This document shows, one piece after another, positions 1-6,589 of a stretch of 31,929 nt of DNA. Both the position numbers and the translations under genes were made by a program. The notes under the pieces were generated by a model that worked only from the letters and a program-made list of their open reading frames with translations, was not told the DNA's origin and did no database searches. Source of the DNA: an uncultured Eubacterium sp. (GTDB lineage Bacteria > Bacillota_A > Clostridia > Lachnospirales > Lachnospiraceae); contig CAOKJJ010000045.1 in the NCBI GenBank assembly GCA_948468465.1, positions 1 to 31,929 on the forward strand, in the 5' to 3' direction. Position 1 is the first letter of the stretch; every line of letters starts with the position of its first letter.

Positions 1-116
1 AACGTGGCTCGGAGCTTGCCGGAAAGACGGAGATGCCTGTGGTTGTCCGCAACTACACCGATGATGAAGCTACGATTATCATGGTGGAGGGCCGCAAAAT
101 GAAAAAAAGAATTTAA
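1..116 (+). pseudogene. ParB/Spo0J-like gene fragment, cut by prophage integration
   Basis: The frame starting at base 3 is open to TAA at 114-116. It reads like the end of a ParB N-terminal (ParBc) domain: an ELAGKTEMPVVVR segment, then DDEATIIMV. In ParB proteins the IIMV stretch normally continues as DSN-x-QRE. Here it switches after IIMVE to a short basic tail (GRKMKKRI) and stops, so similarity ends within the window at about base 88-92. The stop lies inside the 3' end of the phage integrase. I infer that the host gene was interrupted by phage integration and that its 3' part lies beyond the right prophage end, outside this window. ParB-like genes of this kind occur on chromosomes and on integrative elements, so the host locus could itself be mobile. 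Confidence 0.75.
80..116. other. Probable left attachment junction (attL)
   Basis: ParB similarity stops at about base 90 and the integrase gene ends at 113. Large serine integrases recombine at short sites, usually beside their own gene, so the crossover probably lies around ATGGTGGA at 81-88. The exact core cannot be fixed without the right junction or the empty host site. Confidence 0.5.
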
Positions 117-1687
117 AGGCGTAAAAAAAGCGTGTTCCCATCCCAGGTACATTCTTGGATGATATCTTTTGCAAGCGCATTCTGTTCCGAAGATGAAAGC
201 CCATCCAGGTTGCTCACAAGATTTGCAATTTCCTGCATGCGTTGTTCCGCTGACTGCCGCCGTCCCTGCTGCCGCCTTGTTTCAGCTTTGGCAATTTCCA
301 ATTCCCTGTTTATTGCTGACAGGTTTAAATCTTCTTTTTCTATCTGCGCTATGATATATTTTGCAGCAGTGGATTCCTCTGCATCCGATATAGATTCTGT
401 CAGACGTTCTATTTTTGTACGGATTCTGCCAGCCTTGCTTTCCAGTTCCTTTATCTTTTCTTCATTGTCCTGGACAGGCTCGTCTCCAAGGTACTGCCTG
501 ATTGTTTCCGGATCAGCCTCAATCTTTCGGAATATATCCAGTACTTTATTATCCAATACGGCGCATTTTATAAATCTCATATCACAAGCTTCGACTCCCT
601 GTTCGTTGCGTTTCCTGCAGTAATAGTGGCTGAGGATGCCTGATTTCAATTTCTTGCGGGCAACAGCCATTTTGCAGCCGCATTTAGCACAGCGTACTAC
701 GCTTTTTAATAGAGGCACGTCGTATTTCATTGTCTTATTGAACGTATTTTTTCTGAAATGATCTTGTGCAGAAAGCCATTTTTCAGCAGATATGAATGGT
801 TTATGGTATCCGGCGCATATAATCCATTTATCGGGGGACTGTAGAACATGTTTTCTGGTTTTTTCGGATGTTCGCCCATATACCATTACCCCATGCGTGC
901 CATCCCAGCTTTCACGTGGGGAATTTGCATCCATCTGGCAGCCTTTATTTGCAAAGAAATCATAAATTTCTTTTGTTGCTTCTACGCAGTAAGGGGATGT
1001 AAGCAATTTATACAGGCGCGATGCAGGGAAAAACGCGCCGTTTATTGTCTTGATGCCCTGTTCCTTAAGTGCCACCTGCATGCCCCATAGGGAATAATTG
1101 TTTTCAAGGAATACGTCAAACAGCCATTGTATGTGCGCCGCCTCATCTGGTTTTATGGAAAGCGTTACGTGTTTCTTTCCGTTTACTTCTATGCGCTCTA
1201 AGGAATATCCCTGCGGTGCCTTTCCGCCCGTCCAGAACCCTTTCCGGGCAAGTCCTTCCAGGTTATCCGTAACCCTTGCGGCAATGGTCTCGCGTTCCAT
1301 CTGCGCGAAAACCATCGTTACGTACATCATAGCTTTGCCGATCGGCGTGTTTGTGTCTATGTTTTCTTTGATGGAAATGAACATCACGCCTTTTTCTTCT
1401 AGGGTGGCATAGATATTTGAAAAGTCCCGGATGTCGCGGGATATCCTATCCAGTTGGTAGACAATCAGAACGTCTACAAATCCATCTTCTATGTCTGCAA
1501 GAAGTCGTTTTAAGCCGGGGCGGTTCGTATTCGCTCCGGTGAAGCCTTCGTCTGAATAGGATTCAAAAGACTCAACCTGGCCTTTAAAGCGGAAATCCGC
1601 ATATTCCTGGCACATGCGTTTCTGGTTGTCTACAGAATCGGATTTGTCTGAATAGACGGACTTGCGTCCGTATGTAGCGAATCTCAT
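113..1687 (-). CDS. Large serine recombinase (phage integrase)
   Basis: A 524-residue site-specific DNA recombinase that integrates the phage. The N-terminal resolvase domain has the YGRKS motif with the catalytic serine at residue 10, then the conserved YSDEGFTG, QLDRISRD and MVFAQMERE motifs (to about residue 150). A recombinase domain with a KAPQGY motif follows. A zinc ribbon at about residues 330-376 has two CxxC-like pairs (CAKC, then YYC...C). A long charged coiled coil at about 400-490 ends the protein. Length and order match the phiC31/TP901-1 type used by clostridial phages. The start has a GAAAGGAGG ribosome site, and its ATG overlaps the stop of the upstream antirepressor-like gene (ATGA), so the two are probably co-translated. 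No separate directionality factor was recognised. Confidence 0.95.
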   Translation of the reverse strand: MRFATYGRKSVYSDKSDSVDNQKRMCQEYADFRFKGQVESFESYSDEGFTGANTNRPGLKRLLADIEDGFVDVLIVYQLDRISRDIRDFSNIYATLEEKGVMFISIKENIDTNTPIGKAMMYVTMVFAQMERETIAARVTDNLEGLARKGFWTGGKAPQGYSLERIEVNGKKHVTLSIKPDEAAHIQWLFDVFLENNYSLWGMQVALKEQGIKTINGAFFPASRLYKLLTSPYCVEATKEIYDFFANKGCQMDANSPRESWDGTHGVMVYGRTSEKTRKHVLQSPDKWIICAGYHKPFISAEKWLSAQDHFRKNTFNKTMKYDVPLLKSVVRCAKCGCKMAVARKKLKSGILSHYYCRKRNEQGVEACDMRFIKCAVLDNKVLDIFRKIEADPETIRQYLGDEPVQDNEEKIKELESKAGRIRTKIERLTESISDAEESTAAKYIIAQIEKEDLNLSAINRELEIAKAETRRQQGRRQSAEQRMQEIANLVSNLDGLSSSEQNALAKDIIQECTWDGNTLFLRL

Positions 1688-2559
1688 AACGGCCTCCTTT
1701 CTGCAGCGTTGCGCTGGATGCTGTTAAATTTAAGCGACCTGGTATGTTTTCCGTTGAATCTGTAGACGAATGTATATTTTATTGCTCCTTTTTTGCTTTC
1801 AGTGCATCCCAGAATATAAGCGTTTTCATAAAGCCATTTGCGGAATGGGTTTGCTGGTATAGCACGTTTGGCGCAGAATTCCTTAAAGTCATTGTTTGGC
1901 AGGATGATCCAGCCGTTCCTGTTTTCACCCATATTCCTAAGCTGCTCTGCATATGCACAGAGTACATCCGTTCCAAAGCCTGGAACGATTGTTTTATTGG
2001 TTTGTGTGTTTTTCGGACGATGGTCAGTATTTGTGCGGGATTTGGATGCTGTTTGTCCCACAGACTGTTCGTTTCCCGTATCTGGGATGATGAAGCCGCC
2101 TTGTCTTAAGATTGCGGCTACATATGGAATATGTTCTTTGTCACAATCAGCTATAAGGGTAGCTGCTTTTATGCAGTCGTTAATAGTTATATTTTGTTTC
2201 ATATGTTCCTTGGCCTTGAAATACGTATTGACCAGTTCACGCTGCACTTTCCATGCTAAATCGTCCGTGAATGATTTCACCAGCATCAGGTAGCCGGATT
2301 CAGTAATTAGGATAGTTCCATTATTGTTGATTTTCGTTGGACGAATTTCGTCTTTCTGAAAATCAGAAGGTGTAACCTTAAAGAAATCTTCGCCTTCAAT
2401 AAAATGTTTGCGATTTGCCTTGAAATTTCTGCTTGCTGTTCCACTTGGTCGTTCATGTACTAGGTCTATTTCTTTAAATGTAACTACTCGTTGTTCAGAA
2501 TAGTCTTTAACCAACAGTTCAGTATTGTTGATAATCACTGTGTTTTGTTCATTATTCAT
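1684..2559 (-). CDS. ORF6N-domain antirepressor-like protein
   Basis: A 291-residue protein. Residues about 12-110 look like an ORF6N (KilA-N group) domain: VVTFKEIDLVHER, FKANRKHFIEGEDFF, then TESGYLMLVKSFTDDLAWKVQREL. This family is frequent in phage antirepressors and binds DNA or repressors. A polar, Thr/Asn-rich linker (about 200-225) leads to a C-terminal domain I do not recognise. An ATG further upstream is possible, but the start at 2559 has the sequence AAAGGTGG eight bases ahead and lies just after a structured leader (2579-2670). It is the first of two coupled genes with the integrase, so it may help coordinate excision or the lysogeny decision. That role is inferred. Confidence 0.75.
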   Translation of the reverse strand: MNNEQNTVIINNTELLVKDYSEQRVVTFKEIDLVHERPSGTASRNFKANRKHFIEGEDFFKVTPSDFQKDEIRPTKINNNGTILITESGYLMLVKSFTDDLAWKVQRELVNTYFKAKEHMKQNITINDCIKAATLIADCDKEHIPYVAAILRQGGFIIPDTGNEQSVGQTASKSRTNTDHRPKNTQTNKTIVPGFGTDVLCAYAEQLRNMGENRNGWIILPNNDFKEFCAKRAIPANPFRKWLYENAYILGCTESKKGAIKYTFVYRFNGKHTRSLKFNSIQRNAAERRPL

Positions 2560-2578
2560 AAAATTTTCCACCTTTCCG

Positions 2579-2670
2579 CCCTTGTGGAAAATCAAAAACC
2601 GCGATATAATTACTTTGCTAGAGTTTACCCCTGTTTGCGGGGGTGCGGTTTTTGTGGTTCTCCACAAGGG
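2579..2670. repeat. Nested inverted repeat in leader of the ORF6N gene
   Basis: Three nested pairs share one centre: 2579-2588 with 2661-2670 (CCCTTGTGGA, perfect), 2594-2602 with 2645-2653 (AAAAACCGC, perfect) and 2627-2631 with 2640-2644 (ACCCC). The structure ends just before the ribosome site of the leftward gene starting at 2559. A separate 7-bp hairpin (CCCGGTG) lies at 2685-2705. Neither has a clear U-tract in the leftward direction, so they are not convincing terminators. An mRNA leader structure or an operator is possible. Confidence 0.6.
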
Positions 2671-2713
2671 GCGCTTCTTGGATGCCCGGTGCTGGTAACA
2701 CCGGGTGTCTTTA

Positions 2714-3109
2714 TTATACTTTTGAAAGTGCTGTACAGATTTTTATGTATGCATCGGCACTAATTTCTCCCATTTCATAAAGTTCCCTGTAGCGATTGAT
2801 TTCTGAAACTGAATTAAAACTTCTGTCTTTTTTAGGTTTTAGAACAGGAGCGTCTTTTAGAAGACCAAGTTTCCATGCTAGGCAATACATATGCTTGCAC
2901 GGTTTTCTACGGAATTGAAAATCGGTGCAGTTACACGTGTTAAGAGTTGCTATGTATGGCTCTGCTGCGCTCCCCTTGATCTGGATACTGTCATCAATTA
3001 CGTCTTGCACAATATCTTTAATCAGTTTCTTTCCAGATTCAATTCTTTTTACCTGTTCATATTCAGTATGGATTTCTCCAGGCCATTCTCCGATGTTCAT
3101 CATTTTCAT
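2714..3109 (-). CDS. Small SWIM zinc-finger protein
   Basis: A 131-residue protein with a SWIM-type zinc motif: C59-N-C61, then nine residues, C71-K-H73 (CNCTDFQFRRKPCKHMYC). SWIM fingers bind nucleic acid or protein partners. The C-terminal third (EINRYRELYEMGEISADAYIKIC) resembles a short helical 'short C-terminal domain'. The start is supported by AAAGGAGAGG eight bases upstream. It lies in the leftward lysogeny block and is probably expressed from the prophage. The function is unknown; regulatory or anti-phage roles are possible but not shown. Confidence 0.7.
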   Translation of the reverse strand: MKMMNIGEWPGEIHTEYEQVKRIESGKKLIKDIVQDVIDDSIQIKGSAAEPYIATLNTCNCTDFQFRRKPCKHMYCLAWKLGLLKDAPVLKPKKDRSFNSVSEINRYRELYEMGEISADAYIKICTALSKV

Positions 3110-3125
3110 AGGAGCCTCTCCTTTG

Positions 3126-3479
3126 TTATTTTGTTTCTTTTTTTCTATAACAGAAAATAAATGTCCTTATAACGTTTGCGTATAAACTAAATAAACCTAA
3201 CCCACCTAAAATACCAGTTATGAGACGTCTGAAATTCGTTGATGATTTAATTTTTAATTCTTGGATACTCCAATCAAATCCCATAATTGCAAGTAATAAG
3301 ATAGAAATATACATTGGAACAGAAACCATGCAGTTTATTAAAATTGCTGAAAGCTGTCCTATACATACTCCCGTACATCGAGCGCATACAGGAAATTGAT
3401 GTCCCTTGTAGAAAAAACTTCTATCTGGAATGCGATGGCATCCGCTGTATTCTCCAAGTTCGTCTAAAAAACTTACCAT
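3126..3479 (-). CDS. DUF2085 family membrane protein
   Basis: About 117 residues. The pattern GCHRIPDRSFFYKG, then FPVCARCTGVCIGQL, is the hallmark of DUF2085: conserved His and CxRCxG, probably a metal site near the membrane. It is followed by hydrophobic segments and the family motif MGFDWSIQ and a TNFRR-LITG-LGG segment. Three hydrophobic stretches suggest an integral membrane protein. The chosen ATG at 3479 overlaps the last seven bases of the upstream zinc-ribbon gene, which suggests coupling. An alternative ATG lies at 3500. Neither has a strong ribosome site. Function is unknown. As a non-essential membrane protein next to the repressor it is a lysogenic-conversion candidate. Confidence 0.75.
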   Translation of the reverse strand: MVSFLDELGEYSGCHRIPDRSFFYKGHQFPVCARCTGVCIGQLSAILINCMVSVPMYISILLLAIMGFDWSIQELKIKSSTNFRRLITGILGGLGLFSLYANVIRTFIFCYRKKETK

Positions 3480-3703
3480 TGTTTGCCGCAATCTTGACAT
3501 ATATGCATTACCTTTGTATTAGAAGTTGTCTTTGTTTTTCCTTTTCCCATACCGCATAATCCACAGAGTATTCCAGGTATGCTGAATAATAAAAAACCAA
3601 TGCAAGATTTGATCCACCCGAAACCTTTCATCTTGCTTTTTGTTGTAGTTTCAGTTACTGCTTGCGATATTACGTTTTCACTTCCGCATTTTGGACATTT
3701 CAT
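3473..3703 (-). CDS. Zinc-ribbon membrane-anchored small protein
   Basis: A 76-residue protein with a split zinc ribbon: CPKC at residues 3-6 and CQDC near the C-terminus. Between them is one hydrophobic segment (WIKSCIGFLLFSIPGILCGLCG). This layout, a ribbon closed across a membrane hairpin, recurs in small Gram-positive proteins of unknown role. A strong ATAGGAGG site lies seven bases before the start. It overlaps the DUF2085 gene, so the two probably form one unit expressed from the prophage. Confidence 0.75.
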   Translation of the reverse strand: MKCPKCGSENVISQAVTETTTKSKMKGFGWIKSCIGFLLFSIPGILCGLCGMGKGKTKTTSNTKVMHICQDCGKQW

Positions 3704-3729
3704 GTGTTAATCCTCCTATTTTTGCTTGT

Positions 3730-4278
3730 TTATGCGTCTCTTCGTAAAGCTGACGATTCTCCCACCGCTTTTTCCTCGACTTCTAACTGGCGGCGGAAAT
3801 CTTCCACCTGCTCGTCTATGGATTGCTTGTGTCCGGATTTCGTTTCCTGCCGGGTATTCAAAACATCGTCCATCGGCTGAGGGAACTTGTTACCGTAAGC
3901 AGGGGAAAATGGTTCTACGCCGTTTCCTTCAAATGAGGAGACTACCTCTTTCATGTAATTAAATACTTCCTGCCTGGTTTCCGGTCGCAGGTTTACAAAC
4001 TTTTCTACCATGACATAATCAGCTTCGGATAGATGGTATCTGTATGCCAGCATATCCAGTTCATCCGACGGAGCAGGCCTGAATATTTCCCCGGTTCCAT
4101 TGCGGAGCCATTCTTCATTGACATTAAACTCACGGCAGATGGATTTGAACATTTGATCGGTAATGTTGTCACCATTTTCCCATTTGCTAACAGCAGCTTT
4201 TTTTACACCAATTCGCTCACCAAATTTTTCTAAGGTTAGTCCGAGTTTCTTTCTCAGTTCTTTAATTCTTCCATTCAT
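3730..4278 (-). CDS. cI-like phage repressor (XRE family HTH)
   Basis: A 182-residue protein. Residues about 3-60 form an XRE helix-turn-helix (IKELRKKLGLTLEKFGERIGVKKAAVSKWENG). The remaining part is helical and charged, with no recognisable S24/LexA-type protease signature. Release of repression may therefore depend on antirepressors rather than on RecA-driven self-cleavage; this is inferred. The ATG at 4278 is preceded by AAAGGAGG. The open frame extends further upstream but has no better start. Its own promoter lies at 4301-4329, divergent to the lytic promoter at 4361-4389. Confidence 0.9.
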   Translation of the reverse strand: MNGRIKELRKKLGLTLEKFGERIGVKKAAVSKWENGDNITDQMFKSICREFNVNEEWLRNGTGEIFRPAPSDELDMLAYRYHLSEADYVMVEKFVNLRPETRQEVFNYMKEVVSSFEGNGVEPFSPAYGNKFPQPMDDVLNTRQETKSGHKQSIDEQVEDFRRQLEVEEKAVGESSALRRDA

Positions 4279-4300
4279 TCCAATCCTCCTTTCTTTTTCA

Positions 4301-4329
4301 AATATAACACTGCAAAAGTAGTATGTCAA
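4301..4329 (-). promoter_or_regulatory. Repressor promoter
   Basis: On the minus strand, TTGACA (4329-4324), a 17-bp spacer and TATATT (4306-4301). It is close to consensus and sits just upstream of the repressor start at 4278. Confidence 0.8.
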
Positions 4330-4330
4330 G

Positions 4331-4380
4331 AAAAAAGTTTATAAAAGAAACAAAAAGCTATTGACAAAGTTTATAAAATG
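4331..4380. promoter_or_regulatory. Probable repressor operator region
   Basis: Between the two divergent promoters the string AAAGTTTATAAAA occurs twice (at about 4334-4346 and 4366-4379). The first copy forms part of the imperfect palindrome GTTTATAAAAGAAAC. The second overlaps the spacer of the rightward promoter. This is the expected place and form for repressor binding sites. No footprint is known. Confidence 0.55.
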
Positions 4381-4389
4381 GAATATTAT
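4361..4389 (+). promoter_or_regulatory. Rightward early (lytic) promoter
   Basis: TTGACA at 4361-4366, a 17-bp spacer and TATTAT at 4384-4389, upstream of the first early gene at 4444. It overlaps the repeated operator-like motif. Confidence 0.85.
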
Positions 4390-4443
4390 GTTTACGAAAG
4401 ATACAAAACAACATCAACAGTTAACAGAAAGGAGATGAAAACA

Positions 4444-4656
4444 ATGACAACAGCAAGGCAGTACGAACCAGAGACAATGAAAAGGGCAGAATTTGTGGCA
4501 AAGATATTTTCAGAGTTTCCGAAAGAGAAGACTGACAGAGTGCTTGAACTGGCAAATGTTTATCTTGACGGTATTAATGCAGGTCTCAGTTTGTCCGGTG
4601 CGAATTTGAATACGCAAAAAGACAGGCAGGTGGCAGAAAGGAGACAAACAGGATGA
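4444..4656 (+). CDS. Small early phage protein, paralogue of the gene at 7781
   Basis: A 70-residue protein and the first gene after the lytic promoter. The start at 4444 is chosen because AGAAAGGAG lies nine bases ahead; an in-frame ATG at 4378 falls within the promoter and is unlikely. The central segment RVLELANVYLDGINAGLSLSG matches MIFMAYMDGIGTGMQISG of the protein at 7781-7975, so the two are probably relatives. Small proteins with a YxDGxxxG core are common next to phage early promoters. I do not know a function. Its stop overlaps the next start (ATGA). Confidence 0.75.
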   Translation: MTTARQYEPETMKRAEFVAKIFSEFPKEKTDRVLELANVYLDGINAGLSLSGANLNTQKDRQVAERRQTG

Positions 4657-4967
4657 AAAAAGAAGTAAGCAAACAGGCAATGGATGCCGCCAGGGAGTAT
4701 ATCGGAGAACGCATCGCCCTGGCTCTTTGGGTATCACCCCAGGAAAAGGAAGGGATCAGAGCTATGGGATACGACCCGGACAGGCTGATATGCATTCAAC
4801 GGTTTAATGATGAAACAGTTTTCCTGCCAGTGCAGTACGGATATCCAATCAGCTTAACCAAAAAGGACGGTGGAGGGCGCAAAGACTTCTGTACACCTGT
4901 AGCTAAAAACGGTCTTTCTGTTTACGAGAAAGAAGCAACCAGACTTATGGCGGACATGAAGAAATAA
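4653..4967 (+). CDS. Hypothetical early protein
   Basis: A 104-residue soluble protein, coupled to the previous gene through an ATGA overlap and preceded by AGAAAGGAG. It has an amphipathic N-terminal helix (MKKEVSKQAMDAAREYI) and a charged C-terminus. No catalytic motif or known family is visible. Confidence 0.7.
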   Translation: MKKEVSKQAMDAAREYIGERIALALWVSPQEKEGIRAMGYDPDRLICIQRFNDETVFLPVQYGYPISLTKKDGGGRKDFCTPVAKNGLSVYEKEATRLMADMKK

Positions 4968-4984
4968 CAGAAAGGAGTGAAGGG

Positions 4985-5137
4985 ATGAAAATCACTATTG
5001 ATGGAACATCGGAAGAGGTTGCTGCCTTTGCAATTGCGGTGCAAAGGCAGCAGAACCAAAATTCTGTCAGCCTTGAAGATTTTGAAAAATTTATTCGGAA
5101 ATATCAAGAATCTTCAAGTCGATTAGAGTTTGCATAG
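4985..5137 (+). CDS. Short hypothetical early protein
   Basis: A 50-residue frame with a good GAAAGGAG site ahead of the ATG and 17 bases after the previous stop. It starts MKITIDGTSEEVAAFAIAVQ, which resembles short beta-alpha peptides seen in phage early regions. Its last 47 bases overlap the end of the leftward gene at 5091-5318. Confidence 0.6.
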   Translation: MKITIDGTSEEVAAFAIAVQRQQNQNSVSLEDFEKFIRKYQESSSRLEFA

Positions 5138-5318
5138 CTGCCATGGCTCCAAATTCTAAAGCGGGTGTGTAAAAAGCGAAAAAAGGCTCCTGATAGCTGT
5201 TTTTCAACTTGATGGCATCTAGCAATGAACAATATTCAGAGTATAATTTTTCTCTGTTTTTTATCATCAGATCAGATATGTTGCTGTGCACTATGCTGGC
5301 TAATTCATTTTTTGTCAT
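5091..5318 (-). CDS. Cassette 1 leftward gene, hypothetical
   Basis: A 75-residue protein read against the surrounding early genes. The start at 5318 is set by an AAGGAAGGAG site seven to nine bases ahead and by the cassette promoter upstream; longer readings of the frame pass through that promoter and are rejected. It is mostly helical (MTKNELASIVHSNISDLM at the start, FGAMAAMQTLIDLKIL near the end) with no Cys pairs or transmembrane segment. I do not recognise the family. Convergent overlap with the gene ending at 5137 is 47 bp and no terminator separates them. Confidence 0.7.
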   Translation of the reverse strand: MTKNELASIVHSNISDLMIKNREKLYSEYCSLLDAIKLKNSYQEPFFAFYTPALEFGAMAAMQTLIDLKILDISE

Positions 5319-5338
5319 TTTACTTTCTCCTTCCTTAT

Positions 5339-5399
5339 GTACTCGGCTGGTTGCAGCAGCCTGTACAAGGATTATAGAACGGAGAAGTTGAAACTTCAA
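5339..5399 (-). promoter_or_regulatory. Cassette 1 promoter and leader hairpin
   Basis: Minus strand: -35 TTGAAG (5399-5394), 17-bp spacer, -10 TATAAT (5376-5371). The hairpin follows at 5366-5339: GUAC, A, GGCUG, loop CUGCAAC, CAGCC, GA, GUAC. Then comes the ribosome site. Confidence 0.85.
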
Positions 5400-5421
5400 T
5401 AATAGAAAGGAAACCAAAAAC

Positions 5422-6000
5422 ATGAAAAACATTGAATTCGTATTAGACAGCCGCGAGGTGGCTGTCATGGTCGGGAAAGAACACAAAGAACTGCTTCGGG
5501 ACATTCGGAGATATGTGGAGCAAATGGATGAAGTTAATAAAGAAGCATTTGATAAAGGCGAGGGAGGAGAGCGCAAGATTGCGCTTACCGATTTTTTCAG
5601 AGAATCAAGTTATGTAAGTGAACAGAATAAATCACTTCCATGCTACCAGGTCACAAAGAAGGGCTGCGAGTTTATTGCCCACAAGCTTACCGGGACAAAG
5701 GGGACAGAGTTTACGGCGCGCTACATCAACCGTTTCCATGAGATGGAGGCTGCGCTGAAAGACGACAGGAACATTTACAAGATCAAGGATACGAGCCTTG
5801 GCGAGATCACCAGTTTCGTCCGGGAGATGGACAAAGTCATGCGTGACCAGAATTCGCACCCTTCGGATATTGCAGAAGCATTCAAAGGGATTTGTGAACA
5901 GTTTGGAATTGCGTTGCCAGACAATTTCGTCAAAGAGCCTGCGGTAGTAGAACCAACGTATTTCATGCCGCTGTCGGAGATTGTGGCAGATCAGGATTAG
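5422..6000 (+). CDS. Rha-type antirepressor with a shared C-terminal domain
   Basis: A 192-residue protein. The N-terminal part (1-115) is a Rha (phage regulatory protein) domain: DSREVAVMVGKEHKELLRDI, a variable middle, then YQVTKKGCEFIAHKLTG and FTARYINRFHEM. The C-terminal part (about 118-192) is nearly the same as that of the BRO-type protein at 6590-7195 (REMDKVMRxQNSHPSDIAE, then FVKEPAxVEPTYFMPL). Proteins of this group usually interfere with repressors or change early gene control. The start is supported by AGAAAGGAAACC upstream. Confidence 0.85.
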   Translation: MKNIEFVLDSREVAVMVGKEHKELLRDIRRYVEQMDEVNKEAFDKGEGGERKIALTDFFRESSYVSEQNKSLPCYQVTKKGCEFIAHKLTGTKGTEFTARYINRFHEMEAALKDDRNIYKIKDTSLGEITSFVREMDKVMRDQNSHPSDIAEAFKGICEQFGIALPDNFVKEPAVVEPTYFMPLSEIVADQD

Positions 6001-6051
6001 GTCTGTGGATTCAAAATCTTATCAACAATTAACGGAAAAGGGGCGAACAAG

Positions 6052-6117
6052 TTGGATACAAAACAAATTGAAAACATTCCAATAATTAACAGAAAGGAGG
6101 TAGGCAGAAGTGAATGA
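6052..6117 (+). CDS. Possible 21-residue leader or remnant peptide
   Basis: A TTG start at 6052 with AAGGGG eight bases ahead gives a 21-residue frame that overlaps the GTG start of the next gene by eight bases. It has no known motif. It may be a leader peptide, a gene remnant or chance. The 6001-6109 gap also has two copies of the AATTAACaGAAAGG-like ribosome leader (6027-6041, 6082-6098), which suggests that a gene was lost here. Confidence 0.25.
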   Translation: MDTKQIENIPIINRKEVGRSE

Positions 6118-6334
6118 AGGTAAGGTTTGCAACTGGCTTTCAATTAATCTGCCGGAGAATTGCCCGAATGTATGTATTTCATTCAAGCGGGAACTTGCAG
6201 AAATGCAGATAAAAAAATTTGGAGCCAGGCCACTTTACGGCCTTGATGGCAGAAAAGAGGACTGGCTCCCGTTAGAAATTTTTATAACCTATGGGGGTTC
6301 GCTAGCCCCAGATCAGCGACTTCAGGAAACTTAG
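6110..6334 (+). CDS. Hypothetical early protein
   Basis: A 74-residue protein with a GTG start at 6110 and AGAAAGGAGG about ten bases ahead. It contains LSINLPENCPNVCISFKREL and ends in a region that also encodes the tail of the facing leftward gene (53-bp overlap). The last 15-18 residues may therefore be read-through into cassette DNA. No family recognised. Confidence 0.6.
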   Translation: MNEGKVCNWLSINLPENCPNVCISFKRELAEMQIKKFGARPLYGLDGRKEDWLPLEIFITYGGSLAPDQRLQET

Positions 6335-6491
6335 GCTGACCGTCTCCGCACCATTTGAAACGTAGTTCTGTTACATTGCTTCCGGATGCAAGGAGACGAA
6401 CTTCTCCCCAACCAAGGGAATTGTAACGGGCGCGGACGATAGAAACAGTTTCATTTGTAACAGATTGGCAAACAATAATATCCATTAACAT
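6282..6491 (-). CDS. Cassette 2 leftward gene, hypothetical
   Basis: A 69-residue protein (or 67 if the second ATG at 6485 is used). The GGAAGGAGG site fits either start. It reads as a small beta-rich protein (MDIIVCQSVTNETVSIVRAR at the start). Family unknown. It is preceded by a cassette promoter and hairpin at 6509-6568 and overlaps the rightward gene ending at 6334 by 53 bp. Confidence 0.65.
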   Translation of the reverse strand: MLMDIIVCQSVTNETVSIVRARYNSLGWGEVRLLASGSNVTELRFKWCGDGQPKFPEVADLGLANPHRL

Positions 6492-6508
6492 TATCCCTCC
6501 TTCCTTAT

Positions 6509-6568
6509 GTACTTGGCATTGGCAGATGCCTGTACATAGATTATAGGACGGGGAAAAGAAAACATCAA
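6509..6568 (-). promoter_or_regulatory. Cassette 2 promoter and leader hairpin
   Basis: Minus strand: -35 TTGATG (6568-6563), 17-bp spacer, -10 TATAAT (6545-6540). Hairpin at 6535-6509: GUAC, A, GGCAU, loop CUGCCA, AUGCC, AA, GUAC. The inner stem differs from cassette 1 by paired changes. Confidence 0.85.
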
Positions 6569-6589
6569 TAATTAGAAAGGAAACATCGT

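Noticed and set aside
132..623. Plus-strand frame opposite the integrase
   Set aside because: No ribosome site, Ser/Phe-rich composition typical of an antisense shadow, and the integrase covers the region.
4378..4443. Upstream ATG for the first early gene
   Set aside because: It falls inside the promoter spacer at 4378, so it would not be on the transcript. The ATG at 4444 has the ribosome site.
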